From: Eublepharis macularius
Lineage: Eukaryota > Chordata > Lepidosauria > Squamata > Eublepharidae
Length of the DNA: 64,000 nucleotides
NCBI RefSeq assembly: GCF_028583425.1
Contig: NC_072806.1
Location: 31,480,001 to 31,544,000, forward strand
Direction of reading: 5' to 3'
The notes beneath the pieces were generated by a model. It worked only from the letters and a program-made list of their open reading frames with translations. It was not told the DNA's origin and ran no database searches. Positions 27,601 to 39,600 of this stretch are shown here, in pieces. The translations under genes were made by a program, and so were the position numbers. Numbering within the stretch: the first letter of the stretch is position 1; each line of letters opens with the position of its first letter.

Positions 27601-30600
27601 GTGGGGGCAACTAAGAACAGGGCTAGAGGAAAGGATCTTAACTGGTCCGGCCCAGCCCACAAGAGGCGGCGGTCCTGCAAGCACCCCAGTCCCATGCCCT
27701 TTAGGGCCTTAAAGGCAAGAACCAGCACTTTGAATTGGGCTTGGAAACCGGAGCAGATCTTTCGGCCGAGGGGCCACAGGATCTCTGTATCCTCCTCCCA
27801 GCCTGGCTGCTGCATTTTGGACCAGCTGAAGTTTCCAGACAGCTTTCAAAGGCAGCCCCATGGGGAGGCATTAGGGAGGAAGGCAGAAAAGTTGGTTTGT
27901 GACTTGAGGGGAGGAGATGGTTCAACACAGCCCCAGATGAAGCTGCCTTTCACCAAGTGGATCCATCTACCTTAGAACTGTTTACTTTGACTGGCTGCTG
28001 CTCTTCAAGGCCTTGGGTAGAGAAACAATCTTTTCCAGCACCTGGAATTGGAGATGCCGGGAATTGAACTTCTGTATGCAGAGCAGGTGCCTGACAACTA
28101 GCTAAGACCAGGGGAGGCCAGCTGCAGAAGAACGTGTGAACCTGCCTCCTGCTAAGTCCGTCTAGCTCAAAACTGGCTACTGTCTCGGGCAGCTGCTCTC
28201 CAGGGTCTCAGGCAGGGAACGGCCTTTCCCAGCACCTGCTCTCTAAGATCCCTCACCCAGGATTGATCTGGGGACTTCCTGCCAGCCCAGCAGATGACTG
28301 ACCCGAGCCTGCCCCCCCCCCTGCACAACCCCAGACGAGCCCCACCCGCAGTGTTCACCTTTATGGCGACAGCCACCAGGACTCCTAGAACGGCGAGAAC
28401 AACAAGCCCGACCTTGCTTTTGCCGCACCGTTTCAAGAGGATGAACTTGGTCCAATCCAATTTTTTCTGGCTGCTGGGCGGGTAGCGGATCTTGTTGACG
28501 GCTTCCATGTTGAGGGACCTTACGAGGCATGAGCGCTTGTGGGAGAAGGTCTCGAAGCTGAATCGGCCGTGGTAGGCCCCCATCCCGCTGTTACCTGGGC
28601 AAAGATCAAGGGCACACCGCGGGGAAAAGGTGGGCTCGGCTGGCCTGACACGGCTTGTGCACAAACAAAAGTCAAAGTTGCGGGACAAATATATCCCCCC
28701 TCCCCAAGTTACTAATATGAGAGGCCACCACTCCATCCATATTCTGGCCACAACAGCTTTGTCTTATCCTCCCCCAACTGATCTAGGGAAGGGGCTTCCA
28801 AAATGCGTTCTGCTTCCTCCAATATTCTCAGAAATAAGGCAGCTGAAAGTGCAGTCAGAGACCACTGAACGCTCCAGAGGAAACCTGACTTCCTGTTGCA
28901 AGAAATGCAATAGCTGGAGAAGCCGCAGCTGCCCATCTCGCCAGTGTGTGGCAAGCAGTGGGCACCACAGGAGTCGTCAACTCACCGACCCCACCAAATG
29001 GCATGCTGGCAAGTGTGAAATGCATGAGGACGTCGTTGGCTGTCACACCCCCGCTGGAGGTCTCAGCAATCATCTTTTTGATGATCTGGATGGGGGGAGA
29101 AAAATGCAGAGTGAGGAAGGGCGGCAAGCATCTCGTTTAAAGCACAGGTTGATCTGCCTGTTTGTGTGTGCGCAGAGGAGGCGGCTGTTTTGGTTCCAGT
29201 GCCAACAGCTGGGTAACCGCAACACAAAAAACTCTTCGTTGGGCTGTCTGACACAAAACACAACAAAAAGGTGTGTCTGTCATTTTCCTTCCCCCCTCAT
29301 TTGTTAGCTTCCCCATCCCGGCTGTCCTTAGCACCCAACAGCACGGCCTCTGATTTAGTTTGCAACACAGTGTGTTCAGACTGCAGATGGAGGGTTTCCA
29401 CCACCCTGCCATGACACATCTCCCCTCCTCCTTTCTGGGATGCTGCATTCAAGAAATGGATAAGCAATTTGAAAGCCGGCTGTTTTATACTTGGACTGTT
29501 TTGAGCTGATGTGATGTATGGTTTGGAAAATTTGTGCTGGCCTATGGCTATAGACAATAAATTTACTACGATGACGATGACGACAACTGGTCCTTGTAAT
29601 CAAGGATTTCGTACCTCTTCCAGAGAAGCAGCCGTGTCAGTCTCTTGCCACAGAAACAAACAGGAGCCTCTGGGAACCTTCAAGGCTGACATTTCTCTTG
29701 TATTTTTATCAGTAGGTGCAAACCCACAAGGCGTTATACGAACTTCTTTCTCTCCCTTCCGCAGTGTTCAGGCAGCGGAATTTTACGAGGGTCAGGCAAG
29801 CAGAAGCTCGGGGTCATTTTTAACACCGCTGGCTATTACCTGGTAGGATTGCCAGTCGCGGCTGTGCTGCGTTTTGTGGCCAGAATTGGACTGACAAGTA
29901 CTAGCATTTGGGATGCCGAGGGTGTTTTCACGCAAGGCACTTTGAAGTTTTTATCAGTTTTGACAAAGTGGGCTCTAGGTCCACATCAGGTGATGTCAGA
30001 GGAAGAATTTGTTAATCTTTAAGGCTCCTGCTGCGTTTTATATCACTTTTTGTTTTTATGGACCAACATGGTTACCTACAACTATCTGCCTGGTTCCAAT
30101 AACTATAATAGGAAGGTAAAGGTAGTCTGTGTAAGCACAGAGTCATTACTGACACAGGGGGAACGTCGCATCACGACGTTTTCTTGGCAGACTTTTTATG
30201 GGGTGGTTTGCCATTGCCTTCCCCAGTCATCTACACTTTACCCCCAGGAAACTGGGTACTCATTTTACCGACCTCGGAAGGATGGAAGGCTGAGTTGACC
30301 TTGAGCTGATTACCTGAACCCGGCTTCCGCCAGGATCGAACTCGGGTCGTGAGCAGAGCTTGGGCTGCAGTACTGCAGCTTACCACTCTGCGCCACGGGG
30401 CTCTTATAACAGGAAATGAACAGGAAAATAAGGATCACCTTTTCTTCTCAGAATGAATGGGAGGCATTTATGACACTGCAAGTACATGTCCTTCAATAAC
30501 TTCTTAAAAATCTGCAAGGAGGGTTCGGCAAATATGATTTTTAAACTTGATCCACCAATGAATGAGTCAGAAGGCAAATAATTAAGCACTTAAAAGTCCT

Positions 30601-33600
30601 TCGAACTGAAGAATTCATAACATTAATAACCTCTATAGAGCACTTAACTCATCAAGCACTTTTTAATAAAATTTTACTCAGGTTTACGACCAACCCTAGA
30701 AGCAGGGGGGCTGCTGAAATCTGACGGAGGATATAATTCCAGATGCCCTGGTCGTTGGTGGGGGCGAGGGGGGGGAACCATGGAACTGGGCAGGTCATGT
30801 AATTTGCTGGCACGAGATGTCAGGCTTGGAGGTCCAAGGGGAAGCCTTTACAACAGAGAAACTGCTGTGGGTATAAATAGCTATGATGCGAGGGAATCAC
30901 TCCCCCGTGGTGTACAATCAATCTCAATCAACAATTTGATAAAACAACACATCACAAACAGTGCAAGCAAAAAGTGCAAATGTGCTAAAGTGATATTTAT
31001 ACAGTAAATATTCTTCCTAAACTCTACTGTAATAAATATAGTCAGAGAGACTATTACAGCAGAGTTAAGGAAGAATATTTACTGTATGAACAGCACTTTA
31101 GCAAGTTTGCACTTTTTGCAGAGAGACTATATTTATTAGAGTTTAGGAAGAATACAGAGCCCCGTGGCACAGAGTAGTAAGCTGCAGTACTGCAGCCCAA
31201 GCTCCGCTCATGACCTGAGTTTGATCCTGGCGGAAGCCGGGTTCAGGTAACCGGCTCAAGGTTGACTCAGCCTCCACCCTTCCGAGGTCGGTAAAATGAG
31301 TACCCAGTTTCCTGGGGGTAAAGTGTAGATGACCGAGGAAGGCAATGGCAAACCACCCTGTAAAAAGTCTGCCAGAAAAACGTCGTGATGTAACGTCCTC
31401 CCATGGGTCAGCAATGACTCTTTGCTTGCACTGGGAACTCACCTTTACCTTAGGAAGAATATTTGCTGTATGAATAGCACTTCAGCACGTTTGCGCTTTT
31501 TGCAGAGAGATTATATTTACTACAGTAGAGTTTAGGAAGAATATTTACTGTATGAATAGCACTTCAGCACGTTTGCGTTTTTTGCTTGCACTGTTTGTAA
31601 TATATTGTTTTATCAAATTGTTGACTGAGATCGATTGTACACCACGGGGGGTCCAAGGGGAAGCCCGAGAAGGTCTCTGTGTGTGCGGTGGGGAAAGCAG
31701 CATGGTGGCTGTTAACAGTTGAATCTGGAAGTCTACTTAATTATCCCCATTTTACGGAGGAGGCTGAGAAAGCGATGCTGGTTGGAGGCATCTGATGAGA
31801 TTCGATCTGGCATCTGGCAGCCACTTGCCATGCCGGAGCCCCAAACTCACCGTCTTGTCTTTGGCGAAGACATACAGAGCCAGTGGCTTTTCCCGCTGGT
31901 TGATGAACCGGATGGCCTCATCCGTGCTCTTTACGGTGACGATGGGGAGGATGGGCCCGAAGATTTCCTCTTGCATGACCTTGGAGTCCGGATTGACATC
32001 GGTGAGGATGGTTGGTGCTAGAAGGAGAGGCAAATGATGAGCCAAAGATGCAAATGAGGGCAAAGCAGAGAAACGGGAAGATTTTTACAGGGCTGAGAGG
32101 AGACCCCTGCAAAGTTACGGTGCTGGATACCAAGTCTCTAAACAATGTCCCATGGGACACACACCCGGCTTATTTATGACACTGCCAGTCAACCGGTCTC
32201 TGCCTGTCACCTTCTCCCAAGATCCTCCTGCTGGCTGTATCAGCATCTCACAGATGTAGGGGTTTTTTTTGTCTCCCTGCCCCATTACTTTCAGGTGTGG
32301 TTAAAAATACTCTCTCATTTTCTGTCGCGCACACACCATAGTCTACAGCATGCAAATTTCACGTAATAGGCATGGTGCATAAAAGTGGCTGAGGGTGGGA
32401 ACAGCTGGTACCACACAGTGCTTACGTGCCTCTTAGAATCATAGGGTTGGAAGGGACCTCCAGGGTCATCTAGTCCAACCCCCTGTGCAGTGCAGGAAAT
32501 TCACAAATACCTCCCCCCCCCAATACCTCCAGTGACCCCTGCTCTATGCCCAGAAGATGGCAAAACACCGCCAGGATGCCTAGCCAAACTGGCCTGGGGA
32601 GAATTGCTTCCTGACCCCAAAGTGGCGATCAGCATTACCCTGAGCGTGTAAGAAGAGGCCATGAGAACTAAGCACTGATGTCACCGTTCTTCAGTGGTTC
32701 ATTCTAGTGCAACCACCCTGGCCACTCCACTCATCTTCGGAGGTCCTATTTGGGCATCCCCACCATCTGAGGTTAGAGAGGCGGCAACCCGCAAAAGGGT
32801 TTTCTCAGTCACGGCACCAAAAGTTTGGAACTCGCTCCCCAAGGAAATCCGTCTGTCTCCCTTTATTGCTGCCTTCTGCCAAAGAGCGAAGACATTTTTT
32901 TTGTTTTGTTTGGCATTTCCTCACTAACTCTTATTAGAATTTCTCCGTTTGTGCATTTTTATGTGTATATATCATGTTTTGTTCGTTTTATACATACACA
33001 TACTTGTATTTTAAATGCTTTTTAGTATCACTCAAGCAAGCCTTTATTGGCATATATAAGAATGTAAGAATTTAAATACAGAAATGAGTCCATACAGAAT
33101 GAGATTATGGCCTACGGCCATACCACCCTGAACACACCCGCTCTCGTCTCATCTCGGAAGCTAAGCAGGGTCGGGCCTGGTTAGTGCTTGGATGGGAGAC
33201 CGCCTGGGAATACCGGGTGCTGTAGGCTTTTCAAGTCAAGTCAAGTTTATTATTACAGTCTGTGGCCAGTACATATAAAACCATTTGCAAATGTGTAGGC
33301 TTTTTAATATCTCAAATTAGCATCTTGGGGACCCTGACTCGGATGGTAAGGTGACATAGAAATGTCTAATTTAAATAAATAAAATAACTTGGGCATTGGC
33401 TCTTGCCATGGGGGGGCACCTTCTCGCCTACTTGCCAGGTAAAAAATTTTTGACGATCTTTGCCAAGTGCTTCTGGCATCACCCCACAAAAGAGCATCAA
33501 AGACACACAAGCACAGAACAGAAATTTCAACATTTGGTGTTCTTGCAGATATTTGTTCATTGATTCAGAAGGGAGATATTCGTGGCTGGCGCAAACACCA

Positions 33601-36600
33601 CCCCCAAAAGTGCAAATCAGATGGGATGTAGACACGGAAGCCTCATCAGGAAGGCTGTTTCTTTCCAGGACTCCCCTCTGCCTCTGTTCCATTTCTCCTC
33701 CCTCCATGCACACAAAATACCATCTCAAAGACACCAAATCGAGAGAGACAAGTGTGGCAGCTTCTTCTGCCAGCCAAGGAGGCACAGAAGGACCCAACCC
33801 TACCTATAAAGCAGGTGGCTTCATCAGCTTCCCCACCATAAGTGATCTTCTGCCCTTCCAGCAGCCCCATGAGTCTTTTGAAGTGCCGCTTGTTCACTAT
33901 CCTTTCATAGTCCGGGGACTTCTTCACGTCCTCGCCGTAATATTCCTGCAACAGAAGAGTCAGCGGCCACCAAGTGCTCTGTTCATTTAATCACAGCACA
34001 CTTGTAACTCGCCTTCCCTCCAAGGTCTCAGGAAGGCAGCTGAATGCCGAATTTGGAAACATATCAAAAGTCTTTCCAAGAATTTTGACTCCCAGCGGCG
34101 GAATATCTTGCTGAACAAGACGTGGTTCCAGCAGATCCATACTCCCGAGATCTGAAGTTTTCTTGACATATGGGAGCTTTAAATGTTTATTTAGTAATGC
34201 TGAGAGTTTCTATGGATCAGTAGTTTGTACATGTAATTTATTCTGTTATTATTAGTCATTTTGTATTGAGCAGGTATAATGTTGATACCATGGTATATTT
34301 TTTATTTAATTAAAAAAAATCACATCAAGTTTGTGACTCGCTGTATCGACCCAGAGACTATCACCCCCCATCCCTGACGGCTCCCCTGGCCACTCAAGTC
34401 TCCTAGGAGCCTCCAAGAGCTTTGGCTGTTTGTTTTGAAGCACTCCTGCTTCCTGGGTTCCTTTGAGTGTGTGTACCTCCTTAGCAAGTAACTCTGAACG
34501 CTGGCTGGTAAAATATATTACAGGAGTTTATTAAAGTAAGAACACAGGAGTGTATGCAAAGCAGAAACTGCTCATGAAAGCGTTTAGGCAAGGCAGAAAA
34601 CAAGTAACAGCTTGCTGATCTGACTATGTTCTAACTAGCTAAAATACTACTGGCTGGCTGGCTGACTCAACATTCTCTGAGTTGGTCCCAAAGCTGGTTG
34701 ATCATACCAAAGTCCATTCATGCCAGCTCGCTCTAGGCATGCTGGAGATAGCATGGAGCTAGAAGCTCTCTTCTTGCATAGCTGGTAGTTGATAATGGCT
34801 GCAAGGCAGCAAGGGTGGTCAGGACTAGTCTGGGATGGTATGGAGTGGTAAACTGCCTGGAAACAGAGAGGCTGCTTCAAATCTGGAGGGGGCATCAGCC
34901 CATGGAAAGGAACCAATCAGGGCTCGTTACTTAATGGGACATTACCTCAGTGTGAAAGTTTAGGGAGTTTGGCTAGAGCAGAGATCAGCACTAAGCACTG
35001 ATCTTCCCAAGGCCGCTCTTCTCAGGAAAGAAAGCAGCACAGGTGCAGTTCATTAACAGAGACTGTGCCTTTCCCAGTAAGCAGGCCTAGTAAGATTTCC
35101 TGCAAGATATGAAGCCTGAACCAAAGTCTTACTCTGTATTAGGGGGAGTAAGGCCTGCTCTTTAAACTCACCTTCCCTCCAAGGTCTCGGGAAGGCAGCT
35201 GAGAAGGGGTGTTATCAGGGCTTTTTTTCAGGTGGAACACGGTGGAACGGAGTTCCGGCACCTCTTCAAAATGGTCACATGGCTGGTGGCCCTGCCCCCT
35301 GGTCTCCGGACAGAGGGGAGTTTAGATTGCCCTCCATGGTGCTGGCGGCGCACAGGGCAATCTAAACTCCCCTCTGTCTGGAGATCAGAGGGCAGGGTCA
35401 CCGGTCATGTGACCATTTTCGCCGAGGGGGATTTAAACATTAAAAAACTCCCCCCTTGTTCCAGCTGACCCAAAGTGATGTCATTGCGTGGTCCTCGGAA
35501 CGTGCGCACGCTTTGCACATGTGGTACCAAGGGCACCGCCTCCCGCCAGGAGTTGCCCCCTGTGCAGGCAACCCACTGAGTTCCACCACCTCTTTTCCCA
35601 GAAAAAAAGCCCTGGGCGTTATTCCTCACAACCACCCTATAGGCTAGGGTGGGCTAAGAAAAAGGGGTCTGCCCCAAGCCTGTATAATGAGCTTCAGCTA
35701 CATCCGCCATTTTGGCCCCAATGTTAAATGCCATGAATAGCTTTGACGGTGGCCAGCCTTAGCTCCGTGAGAACCGCAGTTCATCAAGAACAGTGCTATC
35801 TCCACTTTCTGGCAGTGGCCCTCTGAGGTTCCTCAAGGGGGGAGGGGGCAGAAACAGCTTTTCTGACTCCTGCCCCCTGAGAGCTTTCCCCCAAAGATGG
35901 GGAGCCTTCTGCAGGAAACGCAGGTGTCCCAGCCCGTCTTTGAGAGAACCAAGATGACGTCCACAAATGTCACCCTTCGAACAACTTTGTGCCTCCCCAA
36001 AGTGATTTCGTCAAGCAACACGTCTTGACACTGAGAGATCCCTGTCTTTCAGTGCTATACCTCTGAAGATGCCAGCCACAGCTGTTGGCAAAACGTCAAG
36101 AACTACAATGCCAAGACCACGGCCATACAGCCCGGAAAATCCACAACGACTAACATGTCTTGCCCCACCAGAAGGGCGTAGGCTGGATGGCCTTTGTATC
36201 ACAGGTTTCTTGTTGGCGCTGGCAAGGGGCCTGCTGAGGCAACACTCACCGTCAAGGTCTTTTTTATGGCCTCCACCACTTGGCCTTCGATGGACGGGTC
36301 ACACAGGATGTAGTCGGGGGCAATGCAGGTCTGGCCACAATTCATGTATTTCCCCCACGTGATTCGTCTGAAGAAGTCAAGAAAACAAAGGAGAAAAGAT
36401 TAAATTCCATGAGCAGAGGCAAGACTGGGGAAGGAAACGGCTTCCACAGGGACAGCCTTGCCATCTGAAGTGGGCACATAAAAACTGACCAAAATAATGT
36501 TTAATTGCATATTTATGTTTTTTACCCATCCATATTATCCAGTCTGTACTCTCTGCGCCTATATAATATCTGCAGCTAGATTTTTCATCTTCTTGCATTC

Positions 36601-39600
36601 ATTTCTCTCTTTTGAATCAATTTAAAGGAGGAAGTATTTTAGAATGATTCATAATAACATATTCCACCTTTTTTCCTTTAAACTGCTTTTTTAAATTCTC
36701 AACCAACCAACCAAAGCACTCTAAATTCAAACACATCATGTACATTTCAATAGTGTTTGCTAATTTTAATCTTTCTGTACTGTGCTAGGTCTGTGGATGC
36801 TGCTAGCGCATGTGTGTATTAAAAATTCTATTTGTTGTTAGCTCGCCTACACATTATCCCCTCTGTTGCAATATATTTGGAAAGAACAAACTTTTAATAT
36901 AAGTAAGGAAAAATATCTGGCTTCAAGAATTGTATCCTGCCAATCTTGGCCTTTTGGGACAGTGGTTGCCTCGGGAACTCCCTCCCCACCGCTTCCACCA
37001 CCACCATCACCAGCAGCATTCAGCTTATATACTGCCCTTCAGGATACCCATTCAGAGCAGTTTAAAAGTGTGTTGTTATTATCCTCACGACAATCACTCT
37101 GTGAGATGGGTGGGGCTAAGAGAACTCCAGAGAGCTGTGACTGACCCAAGGTCACCCAGCTGGCCAAGCGGAGGAGTGGGGAATCAAACCCAGATCTCCA
37201 GATTAGAGTCCTGTCGCTCTTAAATGACTGACCCAAGGTGACCCAGCTGGCTTCAAGCGGAGGAGTGGGGAATCAAACCTGGCTCTCCAGATTAGAGTCC
37301 TGCCGCTCTTAAGTGACGGACCAAGGTCACCCAGCTGGCTTCAAGTGGAGTGGGGAATCAAACCTGGCTCTCCAGATCAGAGTCCTGCTGCTCTTAACCA
37401 CAACACCAAACCCCATTGGTAGCTTCACTATCACAAGCTCATGTACCTGGCTGCTAATATGTATTGACTCTGGCACTGGCCAGTCAAGAGGTTTTGTCAC
37501 TCTGCATTGTGAAAATGATGGTGTTAGTAGAGAAGGCTAAATTTAGAGCTCTGATCAGAGATAAAACACTGTCTATCTTTATGGTTAATTGAAAACGTCT
37601 TATTGAATTTCTGCATGAGATGAGAAAAAACGAATTGATGATATGTGGATTTGATTTCTAAGAAGACAGATTTTGGAAAAATTAATAGAAGGGGGGCAGT
37701 ATTGAAAAGGTAAATTTTGGAGGTATCAAAACTACAAGTAAAGATTTGTAAAGATATGATTGGTGTTGTAGAAAAAAATAGAAAATGAAATATGTATTAT
37801 TTTTTTCTTTAGTTTTTGTTCTTTTTCTCTCCTTTTTATTCCTTTTTCTTTCCCCCCCTTTTTACTCTGCCATTTTTATTGCGCTTTTAAGCTTATCAAT
37901 AAAACAAAAAGTATTCTTCAAAAAAAAAAAGAGGGTTCGTCACTGCCCCCATCTAATTAACCGTTGTTTATCTTCTGCTGTACGTTTTTTTAAAATCTAT
38001 TTTATTTGCCAGAGTCCATTTTTACAAGCTGTATTTTTGGTGTGTTATTGCTGCATCACCCTTGCATAGAATCCGAAGTTATTGGTTGGGCCGCTCTTTA
38101 ATTTTTTGGGGTGACTCATCCTCCGCCCTGAGAACGTTTGCTGGGAGGTGGTGCAAGACAATGTCTCAACAAAACAGAAAGGTCTGTGACGTAATTTGAA
38201 AGGATCTCAGGGCTAGGATTTTGCCTGGGCACCCCTCTTCCACTCTGGCCGCAGGAAACAGCAGGGTGGTTGGCCAAAGAAGCCGCCTTGCGCCAGACGG
38301 GTAAGGGGGCACCTATGTGTTTGGCACAAGCAGCGTTCCTCTGGCCTCTGCTGCTCATGAGCCATGTCGAAATCCCCTAACCTGGATGTGACCATGGTAG
38401 GAGAGGGTAAACAGAGTTCTTGTTTTCCAGAGGGGGTGCTACAGAGGAGAGCGGACCCTTTGACTGCTGACCCAGATGTAACTTCACAAACTGCTAGAAG
38501 GAATGGGGCAACTTTTCAGTCTCCTACTGGCGAAGTTGCAGACCAACAGCAGCTCACTCTTCGAGGGCTTCAGCCAACAGACCCAGCACGAGCCAGCTGC
38601 TGCTTCTTGGCCTTGCAGTCGCAGCTTCCTAATCAGGACTGCTTCCTGCACAGCGCAAACAGGAGAGCTGGTATCACGAACCAATGGCCTGTTGCACAAG
38701 CCCTGGATCTGCCCCGAAGACAACAGGACCAGCCCTTGGTGAGCTGGCCGAGGAATGCGCCTACAAGAAGACGAGCCAGTTCCACCCCCTCCTGCTATCC
38801 CTGGCAGAGACAAGTGCCCGCGGTGGAGAGTGAGAGGCGTTTTGTGGATGCTGGGTGTACACTTTGTTCCCAGGCAGGTGCTTATGATAAGAGGGAGGTG
38901 CGGAGGACTACCTGAAGCGACTGCCAGCCACCGAAGGCTCAGAGGGCAGCGACCCAAGCTGAGCACACACAAAACGGCCTTAGACCAAGTCTTAGCTGAA
39001 GGCTCTCCAACAGGCCCGTTGTGAGCTATCGGCATCCCTAAGAAGACACGGGAAGAGCCCAGGCTTTTTTGTAAGGCACGGAAGGTGGAGAGTAGCTTAG
39101 GATCCTTTTAACTGCTCAGAAGTAGCTCTCCGTAAAAAAAACCTTGCAGACCCTTAGAATTTGAGGCCTTCAGGTCCACTTTCTGAACCAAGTCATTGGT
39201 CTTTCAATCTCAGGGTTGTTCACAGTCAACAGGGGCTCTGCACAGCATCCGGCGGAGAAAGGCACTCAAGACCCTTTTGCAAGGGACTGAGCCTGGAGAC
39301 TTGGGCACGGAAAGGGCATCCTGTCTCGCTGACCCCTCAACTCGCCCTCATTAGAGTTGCCTCTCACTGGTCAACGTCACCCAGATCTATCCCTTCTGAC
39401 TGGCAGCTGCTCTCCAGGCTCCCTAGCAAATAAGGTCTCTCTCAGCCCCTGGAGTCTGCAATTTGACTGGCAATGCCGGGGCCCAGACCTGGGGCAGCCT
39501 GCAGACAAAGCCAGCCCCTCCCCACGGGTGAGAGTGACAGGCTACCTTTCACAATAGAAGTATCTGTGGACACATTTGGGCAACATTAAAAAAGGGCTCA

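Larger units (their letters stand above)
24610..28350 (-). other. Last intron of ALDH3A2 (inferred)
   Basis: Holds the LINE end at 25100, SINE at 25864, a GT run at 26160, a LINE piece at 27480 and SINE scraps at 27970-28300. No exon signal apart from the two flanking it. Confidence 0.45.

Noticed and set aside
28167-28358. Extended C-terminus of ALDH3A2 by reading past 28359
   Set aside because: The extra residues are Gly/Arg-rich and come from a SINE scrap; a good donor at 28358 marks the exon end.
28630-29307. 225-codon + strand open frame
   Set aside because: Runs antisense across the intron and exon 28986-29085 of ALDH3A2; no family signal.
38364-39035. 183-codon open frames on both strands
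   Set aside because: Mutually antisense frames in an intron without motif or splice sites; probably chance or an old repeat.
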